This document shows positions 27,674-37,110 of a stretch of 64,000 nucleotides of DNA, piece by piece. Where the stretch lies: assembly GCA_965650335.1 (NCBI GenBank), contig CBFGOI010000004.1:39889-103888 (forward strand). Reading direction: 5' to 3'. The notes beneath the pieces were generated by a model. It did no database searches and was not told the origin of the DNA. It was given only the letters and a program-made list of their open reading frames with translations. A program made the position numbers and the translations under genes. The number at the start of each line of letters is the position of its first letter. Position 1 is the stretch's first letter. This stretch comes from Paradesertivirga sp965650335. GTDB taxonomy: Bacteria > Bacteroidota > Bacteroidia > Sphingobacteriales > Sphingobacteriaceae.

Positions 27674-28858
27674 ATGGACAGGACTAACCAAAATTTTCAG
27701 ATTGCTGATTTAATCAGTAAATTATTGAAAGGAGATATCACCGAAGCAGAGGATTTGTATCTTCAAAAGTGGGTGAATGAGCACCCTGAGAATCGGACGT
27801 TTTTTAAGAAGTTTGTTGATAGTACTTACCTGGAAAACCAACAAAATACTTTTAGGGCGATTGATTCAAATCAGGCATGGAACAAGCTTTATCGAAGAAT
27901 TTATAAAACTCCCGAATCTCGGCCTCTTTATCCCGGTATATTAAAATATGCAGCCATTCTTATCCCTGTTCTTATAACTTTTGGTCTTTTGTTTTATTTG
28001 TCAGATGAGGAAAAAGGAGAAACGGAAAAGAAATCGGTTCAGTCAGCCCGCACTAATGACATTAAGCCGGGAAGTAAACGTGCGATACTGACCTTAAGCA
28101 ACGGTGAGAGTGTTGTACTTGATTCAGGCGTTCGCAGGAACATTGATGAAGACAATGGCACTTTTATAAATAATAATAATGATATCCTGTCTTATAATAC
28201 AAGTAACCATTCACAAACCGGAAAAATAGATTTTTTTAATACTGTTTTGATTCCGGCCGGTGGGGAATATAGATTAATACTTGCTGATGGTACAAAAGTA
28301 TGGATGAATTCAAAATCCGAATTACGTTATCCAATAGAGTTTAACGGCACAGAACGTAAAGTCTATTTAAAGGGTGAGGCCTATTTTGAAGTGGCTAAAA
28401 ATGCATCCATGCCATTTATCGTTAAGACTGACAAAGCCGAAGTGAAGGTTTTAGGTACACACTTTAATGTCTCAGCTTACACTGATGATGAAACAAAGGC
28501 TACATTAATTGAAGGCGTTGTTAAAGTAAAAGGTGTAAAAGGTGCTGCTGTTTTAAGACCAGGCGAGCAAGCAGTAATAAGTAATTCGCAATTTAAAGTG
28601 CGGGATGACTTCGATGCAGAAGGGGAAATAGCCTGGAAAAATGGACTTTTTAATTTTAAGGATGCTGGAATCGAGGAAATTATGCGAAATGCAGCCCGTT
28701 GGTATGATATAGAGGTTAAGTATGTGGGTGACATTCCCACAACAGAACTTAGTGGTAGAATGTCCAGAAATGTTAATCTTTCCGGATTGATAAAAATACT
28801 GGAGTTTGAGGGAATAAAATTCCGAATTGAAGGAAGAAAAGTAACCGTTATCAATTAA
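27674..28858 (+). CDS. FecR-family anti-sigma factor, no adjacent sigma gene
   Basis: A 394-residue regulator of the Bacteroidetes FecR type. The N-terminal cytosolic part (IADLISKLLKGDITEAEDLY) is followed by a membrane helix (about residues 94-113), the FecR domain (IPAGGEYRLILADGTKVWMN and KGEAYFEVAKN) and the DUF4974 domain (WKNGLFNFKDAGIEEIM to the end). It relays a signal from an outer-membrane SusC/FecA transducer to an ECF sigma factor. Unusually, no sigma gene lies upstream; the nearest one is at 48963, on the far side of the island. The susC gene downstream has the STN signalling domain, so it is the probable transducer. Confidence 0.93.
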   Translation: MDRTNQNFQIADLISKLLKGDITEAEDLYLQKWVNEHPENRTFFKKFVDSTYLENQQNTFRAIDSNQAWNKLYRRIYKTPESRPLYPGILKYAAILIPVLITFGLLFYLSDEEKGETEKKSVQSARTNDIKPGSKRAILTLSNGESVVLDSGVRRNIDEDNGTFINNNNDILSYNTSNHSQTGKIDFFNTVLIPAGGEYRLILADGTKVWMNSKSELRYPIEFNGTERKVYLKGEAYFEVAKNASMPFIVKTDKAEVKVLGTHFNVSAYTDDETKATLIEGVVKVKGVKGAAVLRPGEQAVISNSQFKVRDDFDAEGEIAWKNGLFNFKDAGIEEIMRNAARWYDIEVKYVGDIPTTELSGRMSRNVNLSGLIKILEFEGIKFRIEGRKVTVIN

Positions 28859-29128
28859 TGCCGGGTGAACTCGGATAAGGACCCAGTTGAGTTGCATTAA
28901 CAAATACTATAATTAATCATTTAAACCAAAATCATGAAGAAAGAGATACGAAAGCCCATTTAAACGGTGTGCCCGATAATATAATGTAGAAACAGTTGTC
29001 ATTATTATCTACATTATTATTATAAAAAACCGGGAAGTGCTCTAACACTTTCCCGGCAAATATCTGGGTACCAATCATCAGAAGTAAGAATTTATAAACT
29101 AACGTTTTAACCCAAATTAAGCAAAATT
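28859..29128 (+). promoter_or_regulatory. susC leader region with hairpin
   Basis: The 270-base gap between fecR and susC contains an A/T-rich segment, a tiny 9-codon frame (ATG at 28934) and one GC-rich hairpin at 29030-29056: CCGGGAAGTG pairs with CACTTTCCCGG with one bulged base around CTCTAA. There is no T tract, so the hairpin may be a leader structure that tunes susC expression rather than a plain terminator. Confidence 0.45.
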
Positions 29129-32100
29129 ATGAAATTAAAGTGGAACTGCGCACTAGCGGTCTGGCCCGGCGTATCCAAAATTTTAATGGTTATGAAACTC
29201 ATCGTCGTTTTTATGGTTTTGGCTCTTGCCCAGGTAAGTGCTAAAACATATAGTCAAAACGTAACTCTTCATCAAAAAAATACGACTCTTAAAAAAGTTT
29301 TAATATTAATAGAAAAGCAAACCGGCTATCAGTTTCTATATGATAACAAGCTTGATGGCATTAAAACAAGGACATTAAATATCGATGTAGACAATCAATC
29401 GATTGATAAGGTACTTGACCAATGCTTTTCAAATCTTCCTATTAGCTATATAATAGTTCAGAAAACAGTTGCTCTTAAAAGAAAAGGCATTGAGCAAAAC
29501 GCTGAAAGATCAATAAAATCCAGCGAAGTTCATAAAGTTAAAGGAATCGTAACGGATGATAAAGGCAATGTTCTTCCAGGAGTGAGTATTAAGGTTGAAG
29601 CCACTAATGTCGGTACTGTTACTAACTCTAAGGGCGAGTATGAACTTAATGTGGAGGAAGGTGCTACTTTATTGTTTTCTTACATCGGCTTTGCTTCACA
29701 AAAAATTTCTGTAAGCGGAAAAAGCAGAATTGATGTGGTTATGCAGATTGATGAAATAGCCAGCAAGTTGCAGGAAGTGGTTGTAGTTGGATATGGAACA
29801 CAAAAGAAAGTTAATTTAACGGGTTCTGTTTCCAGTATATCTGCGGATGAACTGGAAAGCAGGCCCATAACACAAGCATCTCAGGCACTGGCAGGTTTGG
29901 CTACGGGTGTTACAGTTTCACAAGGTTCTGGTCGTCCTGGCAATGATGGGGCTGCAATTACGATTCGGGGACTAGGCTCCTTTGGTGCCGGAACTGAAGC
30001 CTTGGTATTAGTTGATGGTTTAGCTTCATCAATCAATGATGTTGACCCCAATAATATAAAGAGTATCTCGGTATTAAAAGATGCCGCCTCAGCATCTATT
30101 TATGGAACCCGGGCTGCAAACGGGGTAATACTAATTGAAACCAAACGCGGGCAAGCCGGGAAACTCCAGATTAACTACAATAACTATGCAGGATGGCAAA
30201 AAGTTACTGAGTTGCCGCAATTCCTTGAATCAGGTGAATATGCTGAATTAAGAGGAGGTTATACCGCCGAGCAGATAGCCCTGTATAAATCAGGTTCCGA
30301 TCCTGATAACTATCCCAATGTACCTCATCTTAAAAAATTGCTGAACTCCGGTTCGGGATTTCAAACCAATCATAGCCTTAGTTTTATGGGCGGTAATGAA
30401 AATAATTCATATCTCTTTTCTCTGGGGTATCTGAAACAGGACGGTATTGTAGCCGAAAATACGTACGATAAGTATAATTTTCTATTAAATTATGATAGCA
30501 AACTTAAAAAGAACCTGAGCCTTAAATTTAATTTGAACGGATTTAGCGCCGGTACCAACGAACCCCGTCATTCCAGTGGAGATATGACAAATATGATAGC
30601 TTTCGCTGTTCGGGAACCTGCAATATTCGCAGGTGCAAAATCTGACGGAACCTATGGATATCAGGATAATTTTAGTCCGGAGGCATGGTTGGCAAGCGAA
30701 TCATTTATAAATAGAAAGAATAAGAATTTTTTAGGAGGAGTCGAACTCTCGTGGGAAATAGTCAAGGGCTTGAGTTTAAGTGGAAAAGGAGGGTATAAAT
30801 ATTTTAATTATACAGATAATGACTTTATTTCGGAAGTTGTTTTTGATAAAAATAAAACAGTTGGTCCTAATCGCTTGGCTATAAATACGGGGGACAATTC
30901 CTTACTTACTTTGCAGTCTTTGCTTCAATATTCAAAAGCAATAAAGCAACATAGTTTTAATGTTTTGGCAGGATATTCCCAGGAAGAATATCAGCAAGAC
31001 TGGATGTCTGCCTCACGGGATAGATTTGCTAATAATTCGTTATACGAATTGAATGCGGGTGCAGCAAGCAATATGCAATCGTCTGGTTCTGGAACGGAAT
31101 GGGCCTTGAGATCTTATTTTGGCCGGGTAAATTATTCCTTTGCCGGAAAATATCTTTTGGAAGCAAATGCCCGGTATGACGGAACTTCCCGTTTTCCAAA
31201 AAAAGGCAGATGGGGATTTTTTCCTTCAGTTTCTGCAGGATGGCGGATATCAGAAGAATCCTTTATTAAAGATAACTTAAGCTGGATTGACAACCTTAAG
31301 CTTCGTGCCTCATGGGGTCAATTAGGAAACCAGAACATTTCTGATTACCCATATCAAAACGTATTAGCTTTAGGTCAGAACTATACCTTTGGAGGAACAC
31401 TTGCACCGGGGGCAAAGGTAAACAGATTGGCTAACGCAGATGTTACCTGGGAAACGACACAAATTACGGACATCGGTTTAGATTTAGGTATTTTAAATGG
31501 AAAACTAGATGTAACGTTGGATTTTTTCGACAAAACTACATCTGATATTCTTTATCCTGTATCTGTTTCAAGTGTGTTGGGTTTGGCTACATCTGATGTA
31601 AATGCCGGGGAGGTAAAGAATACAGGATTTGAACTTATGTTCAATTATAAAACCTCTATAGGTAAACTAAATATTGGGCTGGCACCTAATTTTTCATACA
31701 TTAAAAACAGGGTAACCAAACTTGCGGATGGTAAAATGCGAGATATTGGTAAGGGACTTTTTGTCGGTGAGTCGTTGCGTCCTATTTATGGTTATGTGGC
31801 AGATGGACTGTTTGTTGATGCTGCGGACGTAGCAAGTTATCCTACTCAGCCTATTGCTGGCCAGCCAGGAGTTATTCGTTTTAAAGATATCAGCGGACCT
31901 GATGGAGTTCCGGATGGTAAGGTGGATGCTACTTACGATAGAAAAGTACTAGCCTCAACATTTCCTAAATATTCTTATGGTGCTACTGTGAATGCTGACT
32001 ATAAAGGATTTGATTTTTCATTGTTGCTGCAAGGGCTAGCTGGATTGAAAAAGCAAATGGGAAATTATCAGGCCTTCGCATTTTATAACGGCGGAAATAT

Positions 32101-32473
32101 ACAGAGATGGCAGGCTGATAATGCCTGGACAGAAGCGAATCCTAACCCCAATGCCTTATATCCTAAACTAACAAGCCTGGGTTTGGGAAGTCAAAATGTT
32201 CAAACGTCAACATTCTGGAACAGAAACGCGAGTTTCCTAAGGGTTAAGAATGTCCAGGTGGGTTATACCATCCCCAAAAGTGCTATCCAGAAACTCAGCA
32301 TAAGCCAATTGAGGCTTTTCTTCGGCGGACAAAACCTCTTTTCGGCGAATCATTTTTATACCGGCTGGGATCCTGAAATGAGCCAAGGTGGAGGCGACCA
32401 ACGGGGTGGCGATAATACTCCATTCTATCCAATCACAAGCATCTATACGTTTGGGATGAATGTTAAATTTTAA
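29129..32473 (+). CDS. SusC/RagA TonB-linked outer-membrane transporter with STN domain
   Basis: An 1114-residue TonB-dependent transporter. After the signal region (about residues 20-40, ending near QVSAKTYSQ) come an STN domain (TLKKVLILIEKQTGYQFLYD), a carboxypeptidase-regulatory-like domain (VKGIVTDDKGNVLPGVSIKV), and the plug with VVVVGYGTQKKVNLTGSVSS and IYGTRAANGVILIET. The rest is the beta barrel, ending in the aromatic MNVKF. It imports oligosaccharides across the outer membrane together with the SusD next to it. The STN domain shows it can signal through the FecR encoded just upstream. Confidence 0.95.
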   Translation: MKLKWNCALAVWPGVSKILMVMKLIVVFMVLALAQVSAKTYSQNVTLHQKNTTLKKVLILIEKQTGYQFLYDNKLDGIKTRTLNIDVDNQSIDKVLDQCFSNLPISYIIVQKTVALKRKGIEQNAERSIKSSEVHKVKGIVTDDKGNVLPGVSIKVEATNVGTVTNSKGEYELNVEEGATLLFSYIGFASQKISVSGKSRIDVVMQIDEIASKLQEVVVVGYGTQKKVNLTGSVSSISADELESRPITQASQALAGLATGVTVSQGSGRPGNDGAAITIRGLGSFGAGTEALVLVDGLASSINDVDPNNIKSISVLKDAASASIYGTRAANGVILIETKRGQAGKLQINYNNYAGWQKVTELPQFLESGEYAELRGGYTAEQIALYKSGSDPDNYPNVPHLKKLLNSGSGFQTNHSLSFMGGNENNSYLFSLGYLKQDGIVAENTYDKYNFLLNYDSKLKKNLSLKFNLNGFSAGTNEPRHSSGDMTNMIAFAVREPAIFAGAKSDGTYGYQDNFSPEAWLASESFINRKNKNFLGGVELSWEIVKGLSLSGKGGYKYFNYTDNDFISEVVFDKNKTVGPNRLAINTGDNSLLTLQSLLQYSKAIKQHSFNVLAGYSQEEYQQDWMSASRDRFANNSLYELNAGAASNMQSSGSGTEWALRSYFGRVNYSFAGKYLLEANARYDGTSRFPKKGRWGFFPSVSAGWRISEESFIKDNLSWIDNLKLRASWGQLGNQNISDYPYQNVLALGQNYTFGGTLAPGAKVNRLANADVTWETTQITDIGLDLGILNGKLDVTLDFFDKTTSDILYPVSVSSVLGLATSDVNAGEVKNTGFELMFNYKTSIGKLNIGLAPNFSYIKNRVTKLADGKMRDIGKGLFVGESLRPIYGYVADGLFVDAADVASYPTQPIAGQPGVIRFKDISGPDGVPDGKVDATYDRKVLASTFPKYSYGATVNADYKGFDFSLLLQGLAGLKKQMGNYQAFAFYNGGNIQRWQADNAWTEANPNPNALYPKLTSLGLGSQNVQTSTFWNRNASFLRVKNVQVGYTIPKSAIQKLSISQLRLFFGGQNLFSANHFYTGWDPEMSQGGGDQRGGDNTPFYPITSIYTFGMNVKF

Positions 32474-32596
32474 AGCTTAACGAACATTTTGAGAATAATT
32501 AAAATGATACTTCGAGGAACCCTCCGCTCAAAACGGAGACGTAAAGAGCAGGGGAAGACTCATTGTCATTTATTAAAATAAAATTCTAATGAAACC

Positions 32597-32640
32597 ATCA
32601 TGAGCATCCCGTCATAAACCGAGATGAATATGCTCATGAT
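32597..32640 (+). repeat. Hairpin between susC and susD
   Basis: ATCATGAGCAT and ATGCTCATGAT form a perfect 11-bp inverted repeat around a 22-base loop, 31 bases before the susD start. It may stabilise or partly terminate the transcript, adjusting the SusC:SusD ratio. Confidence 0.6.
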
Positions 32641-32670
32641 AGCTTCATAGCCATTAAAAAAAATATTCAA

Positions 32671-34305
32671 ATGAAAAAGAGATATATCAATTCACGATTA
32701 CCCAAAATATGGATTATTTTGGCTTTGCTGGCAACGTTTAGTTTTGGCTGTAAAAAGGATTTTTTTGATAAACAACCTTTAGCTGAAGCTTCTGACGCAA
32801 CTTTCTGGAAAACAGAAGGAGATGCTCAACTGGCACTTGTAGGATGTTATCACACAGGAGCTGGTTGGAAGGGTGAGGATTTTTGGACACCCAGATCCCT
32901 CTTATATCTTGACCTTATGGCAGGAAATGGTTCGGAAAAAGAGCTCATTCCTGATCATGTAACCGATGGAACGTTAAACTCTGCATATTGGGTAACCGGG
33001 GCATACTGGCAAAATTCCTATCAGAAAATAACTACCTGCAATAACTTCCTGGATCATGTAGGTAATATAAATATGGATGCCTCAAAAAAGGCCGTTATGA
33101 TTGCGGAAGTTCGTACGCTGAGGGCTTATGAATATTTTAACCTGGCCCTATATTTTGGTGATGTCCCTTTAGTACAGCATGTACTTACAATTGCGGAAGC
33201 AAACAGCGTAAGCCGTACTCCGAAGGCGGATGTTTGGGCGTTTGTAGAAAAGGAGTTAAAAGAAAGCTATCCTGTTCTCCCGTCATCCCGGCCTAATAGT
33301 GAAAATGGCCGGATCACATCTGCCGCTACTTTAGCAATATTGGGACGCTTGCAAATGGCCCAGAAAAAATGGAGTGAAGCTGCTACAAGCTATAAAACAA
33401 TCATAGAGTATAATCACTATGCTATTGATCCTAAGTTTAGAGAATTATTCTTTGAGGCTAATGAATTAAGTAAAGAGTTTATCCTGACTTCACAATATCA
33501 AAAAGATGTTTATGGACATGTTCTTCTTACTTATATGCTACCGGAAACATGGGGAGGCTGGCATCAGTTTTCGCCTTATAACGAATTAGTTAAAGATTTT
33601 GAATGTACAGACGGCAAAACAATCGATCTTTCGCCCTTATACAATCCGGCAGATCCGTACAATAATCGCGATCCAAGATTGGATGCTACCATCATGATTT
33701 CCGACCGGACTTCTTATAGAGGAAAAACGTATATATCCCGACCAGGAACCTCTTCTCCAGATAGGAAAGATAGGTACCCGGTATGGAGCGGATACTGTAT
33801 CATGAAATTTCTGGAAGATGATCCTACACAAAATCAGTGGAGTTACGGCGGTAATTTTTCAATAATCCGTTACGCGGAAGTTCTTTTAAGTTATCTGGAA
33901 TCGAAATTAGAGTCGGGTGCAGCGATTGATCAGACATTGCTTAATGAAACAATCAATAAGGTGCGTGGTCGCGCAGCGGTAAACATGCCTATGGTAACTA
34001 CTACAGATCCTGTTGAATTAAGAAAGATTATAAGAAGGGAACGCAGAGTTGAGTTTGCCTTTGAAGGTCTGAGATATTATGACATTCTTCGTTGGGGAAT
34101 TGCTGCAACGGAACTTAACCGTCAATTTACGGGAATGAAATTGACGAATAGTCCTGCAACTTACACAGCCTTCCCTGTGGATAGCGAAGGCTACTTTATT
34201 ATGGGCAACAGAAGAAACTTTAAGGCAGGTATAAACGAATTATGGCCTATCCCACAATCAGAACGGGATATTAATAAGAATTTAACGCAAAATTTTGGTT
34301 ATTAG
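32671..34305 (+). CDS. SusD/RagB lipoprotein (glycan binding)
   Basis: A 544-residue outer-membrane lipoprotein that caps the SusC transporter and binds the glycan. The signal ends at the lipobox FGC (C27, SFGCKKDFFDKQPLAE). Family marks include the TPR-like helices with EVRTLRAYEYFNLALYFGDV and PLVQ, and near the end RRERRVEFAFEGLRYYDILR followed by LWPIPQSERDINKN. It pairs with the susC 197 bases upstream. No enzyme gene follows directly; instead a decayed fucosidase fragment does. Confidence 0.94.
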   Translation: MKKRYINSRLPKIWIILALLATFSFGCKKDFFDKQPLAEASDATFWKTEGDAQLALVGCYHTGAGWKGEDFWTPRSLLYLDLMAGNGSEKELIPDHVTDGTLNSAYWVTGAYWQNSYQKITTCNNFLDHVGNINMDASKKAVMIAEVRTLRAYEYFNLALYFGDVPLVQHVLTIAEANSVSRTPKADVWAFVEKELKESYPVLPSSRPNSENGRITSAATLAILGRLQMAQKKWSEAATSYKTIIEYNHYAIDPKFRELFFEANELSKEFILTSQYQKDVYGHVLLTYMLPETWGGWHQFSPYNELVKDFECTDGKTIDLSPLYNPADPYNNRDPRLDATIMISDRTSYRGKTYISRPGTSSPDRKDRYPVWSGYCIMKFLEDDPTQNQWSYGGNFSIIRYAEVLLSYLESKLESGAAIDQTLLNETINKVRGRAAVNMPMVTTTDPVELRKIIRRERRVEFAFEGLRYYDILRWGIAATELNRQFTGMKLTNSPATYTAFPVDSEGYFIMGNRRNFKAGINELWPIPQSERDINKNLTQNFGY

Positions 34306-34350
34306 TTTTATAAATAATAAGCCTGGCTGATTATATACATAACTATCAAA

Positions 34351-34396
34351 AAATAATGGGATGACTGATGTAGAAATATGCGGTCTCCCATTATTT
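34351..34396 (+). terminator. Inverted repeat after susD
   Basis: AAATAATGGGA and TCCCATTATTT form a perfect 11-bp repeat about 45 bases after susD. The right arm lies inside the stretch that matches the upstream region of the intact fucosidase gene. A terminator is possible, but the loop is 24 bases and no T run follows. Confidence 0.4.
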
Positions 34397-34665
34397 ATAT
34401 GAGAAAATTGATTTATGGGATATAACAAGCGTCGTTAATTTCATCGTTTACTTATTGCAATTACACAATTAATAGTACAAGAAAGTATTTTAAGAACCAA
34501 TAGCTTGAATAGTGGCGAAATTCATCGCAAACTATCTGATGCTGCAAAAGAAGCCAATATGGTCCTTTCGAGTTTATTTTTCCAGGACACTAGCGTGACC
34601 CGGATTACCGAACAAAAATGAATGGGGCTTTTGTGAACTATCTAACAGAACTCCTTAAACTTTAA
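34371..34665 (+). pseudogene. Decayed 5' part of a GH29 alpha-L-fucosidase gene
   Basis: This stretch is a broken copy of the start of the intact fucosidase gene. 34371-34440 resembles 46917-46990 (AGAAATATGC, GTCTCCCA, GAAAATTGATTTATGG). 34445-34525 resembles the signal-peptide region at 47050-47130 (for example TTATTGC-ATTAC-CAATTAA, ACAAGAAAG). 34528-34655 resembles 47425-47560 (CTATCTGATGC-GCAAAAG, AAGCCAATATG, GAACTCCTT). About 290 bases between the second and third blocks are missing and several stops are present, so no protein is made. The araC gene begins 17 bases later. Confidence 0.85.
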
Positions 34666-34681
34666 GTCAAGAATCAGTTCT

Positions 34682-35566
34682 ATGAGCCGAAGGATTTTAA
34701 AACACTCTTTTTCATTATTACACGTTGACCATGTTAAACTAGACAATAAATGGAATTATTCCAACGTAATTAGTCCTTATTATCGCTTATACCTGATAGA
34801 TGAAGGCGAAGGATTTATATCACACCTGGAAAGCACAATAAAGCTTGAAGCGGGTTATATATATCTTATCCCCAGCTTTACTTTATGTAATCTGCACTGT
34901 TCCAGTTTTTTAAGCCAATACTTTGTACAGTTTTTTGAAGACTCGTCAGACGGTATCTCCTTATTCTATAATAACCGAACACCGATGAAATTAAAGGCCA
35001 GTTCACTGGATGTTGAAAACTTTAAGAGATTGCTTACTATCAACCCAGGCAGGGGTATTAACCGGTCTTACAATCCCAGAGTTTATGAGAAAAATACTTA
35101 TTATAAGGAATACCAAGAGCTAAATAACATGCAAAGCATGTCTTCCTTTATGGAAAGCCAGGGTATTATTTTGCAATTAACATCAAGATTCCTCACCCCA
35201 GAAACTTTTAAGCAAAATAAACTCTGCTCAATTTCTTCAAAAATTTTAGATGCAATTAGTTACATTCAGCTTAATCTTCAACAGAATCTTACTGTTGCTT
35301 TCTTGGCAGAAAGGGCGAACCAGCATCCTGACTATTTCTCGAGACTATTTTGTCAATACACAGGTGATCGGCCTTTATCTTATATCAATGACAAGCGTAT
35401 TGAAAGGGCACAGTACCTAATCACAACAACCAATATGCATTACAGCGATATAGCAAAAGAAGTAGGCTTTGAGCACCTGCCTTATTTTTCGAAAATTTTT
35501 AAAAAGCTGATAGGTATGACACCAAGTGAGTATAAAAGAAAAAACCAGAATATTAATACCGTTTAA
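34682..35566 (+). CDS. AraC-family transcriptional regulator
   Basis: A 294-residue regulator. The N-terminal part is cupin-like and likely binds a sugar (YYRLYLIDEGEGFISHLEST). The C-terminal HTH region has both helix-turn-helix motifs: LTVAFLAERANQHPDYFSRLF and MHYSDIAKEVGFEHLPYFSK, ending in MTPSEYKRKN. Its location inside the glycan island suggests it controls one of the susCD operons or the glycosidases. It stands between a decayed fucosidase fragment and the end of the - strand susCD operon, and could be a passenger of the rearrangement proposed for this region. Confidence 0.93.
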   Translation: MSRRILKHSFSLLHVDHVKLDNKWNYSNVISPYYRLYLIDEGEGFISHLESTIKLEAGYIYLIPSFTLCNLHCSSFLSQYFVQFFEDSSDGISLFYNNRTPMKLKASSLDVENFKRLLTINPGRGINRSYNPRVYEKNTYYKEYQELNNMQSMSSFMESQGIILQLTSRFLTPETFKQNKLCSISSKILDAISYIQLNLQQNLTVAFLAERANQHPDYFSRLFCQYTGDRPLSYINDKRIERAQYLITTTNMHYSDIAKEVGFEHLPYFSKIFKKLIGMTPSEYKRKNQNINTV

Positions 35567-35716
35567 AGAATTTGCCCTTAAAACACGTTAAAGACCGTTT
35601 TACCAATTGGTTTTCTCTTATCTATCATACTATTTTAAATACTCAATTCTGCTTCTCTTCGAATAATCCTTAGCTATTGCGCATCATTTCTGTTACTGCG
35701 GGAATGTATCTAAATT

Positions 35717-35732
35717 GCCGAAAATCTTCGGC
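35717..35732 (+). terminator. Intrinsic terminator for araC
   Basis: GCCGAA and TTCGGC form a 6-bp stem with an AATC loop, followed by TTTAATT. It lies 150 bases after the araC stop. Confidence 0.6.
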
Positions 35733-35742
35733 TTTAATTAAA

Positions 35743-35773
35743 AAGGAGACTACTTCTTCAAAGTAGCCTCCTT
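35743..35773 (-). terminator. Intrinsic terminator of the - strand susCD operon
   Basis: AAGGAG-A-CTACTT pairs with AAGTAG-C-CTCCTT, a 13-bp stem with one mismatch and a 5-base loop. On the - strand it is followed by TTTTTAATTAAAG, as expected for a terminator after the operon's last gene. Confidence 0.75.
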
Positions 35774-35819
35774 ACAAAATATCCTCATTTTAACGAATGT
35801 GTAGTGCTTACGGATTATG

Positions 35820-37007
35820 CTAATCCTTAAAAAGCCTTACTTTACTTATCCTAAGACTGGTATTTCTATTCGTCGACATCGTAGCAACAAATCCCAGCGC
35901 GACCTCTTTTCGTTCTGTTAACACAAAAGAGACAGTTATATCCTTGCCGTTGAGAGAATTATTTGTCAGCCTATAAGAGCCTAAAGAGCCGGAAATAGCA
36001 TTAACATCGGGCAGTGAACTTCCCGAGGCAACGCTTGCATATGTCGCCTCACAGGTTCCGTTTATACTCGAAACGGTGCTCACAAAACGGTAAGAACCCG
36101 GATCCAAAATCAAAGTCTGAAAAATCTTTCCGTTGTTGATTGCAGCATTACTTCCCCAATATTCAAAAGAAAGGAAGCCAGCGCCGGCTGTATTGTTATT
36201 GTCGAAGCCACCCAGCCCAGACTGGTTTTTTACAGGATCTGTAGTTATCCAATCTTGTAAAATCCCCCATCTTACCGGAACATTTACGCTCTTAAAGGGT
36301 GAACCAGCATTCTTCAAAGCTATCTCATTAATAGCTTGCAATTTGCTGGCAGAATAGAATGTATCTATAGCATTGCTATCAGGTAAAAAAATAGTTCGAT
36401 AGCTTAAAGGGGCCATATAGTCATAATCCGATAACAGAGTTGTATTACCTTGACTAGGTATCTTAATTTTCCTGGCAAGTCCCGATTTATTTAGATAGCT
36501 TAACTCTACTCCGATAGAACTACTTTCTGAACTAAGCCAACCTATTGAGGTTGAACCATCTTGTTCCAAACGCAACATTTTTAACACGCGGCTAAGCAAT
36601 ACATTTTCATAAACATTGCCATAAACGGAGCCTGACACCAGAGATGTAATTGAAGAATTGCCATCTGCATCAAAATTGACCAACTCGAAATTATAGTTGC
36701 CTTCTTCCAAATTGGGAACTATTACAGAAAGCACCCTTGCACCAGAAACGTTAGTATTTACAGGAACATCTAAATATTTAGTCCGGTTATTCCAATATAT
36801 CTTTGTTTTGACGATTTTAGGATCTGCAATTAATCTCCAGCTCAACTTTACCCTATTCCTGCCCGGGTAAATCTTTACAGAATCTGCTTTTGGTGTATAG
36901 AGTATTTCTTTACCATCAGTAAATTTCTTGTATTCGTCCATCTTAGAACAGCTTGAAAAAAAAGCTGCCAGTAAAATGGCTATATATACATATTTCAAAG
37001 TTTTCAT
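35820..37007 (-). CDS. DUF4998 / DUF5013-type surface lipoprotein
   Basis: I start at ATG 37007 (MKTLKYVYIAILLAAFFSSC), which gives a lipoprotein signal with C20; the frame opens at 37034 but the extra nine residues are not signal-like. Of the 395 residues, the first part fits DUF4998 (ADSVKIYPGRNRVKLSWRL, KIYWNN), and the C-terminal 170 fit a DUF5013-like beta domain. Such lipoproteins are the last gene of many SusCD operons and probably sit on the cell surface, binding glycan. The exact ligand is unknown. Confidence 0.78.
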   Translation of the reverse strand: MKTLKYVYIAILLAAFFSSCSKMDEYKKFTDGKEILYTPKADSVKIYPGRNRVKLSWRLIADPKIVKTKIYWNNRTKYLDVPVNTNVSGARVLSVIVPNLEEGNYNFELVNFDADGNSSITSLVSGSVYGNVYENVLLSRVLKMLRLEQDGSTSIGWLSSESSSIGVELSYLNKSGLARKIKIPSQGNTTLLSDYDYMAPLSYRTIFLPDSNAIDTFYSASKLQAINEIALKNAGSPFKSVNVPVRWGILQDWITTDPVKNQSGLGGFDNNNTAGAGFLSFEYWGSNAAINNGKIFQTLILDPGSYRFVSTVSSINGTCEATYASVASGSSLPDVNAISGSLGSYRLTNNSLNGKDITVSFVLTERKEVALGFVATMSTNRNTSLRISKVRLFKD

Positions 37008-37110
37008 TCGAATTAATTTGTCTTTAAGTGGCAATCAAGTACATACTTGATAGTTTTTCATTGAGTTATTTGTTTAAATAGAAAGAAAGGATTGAATTTC
37101 ATTTTTACAA

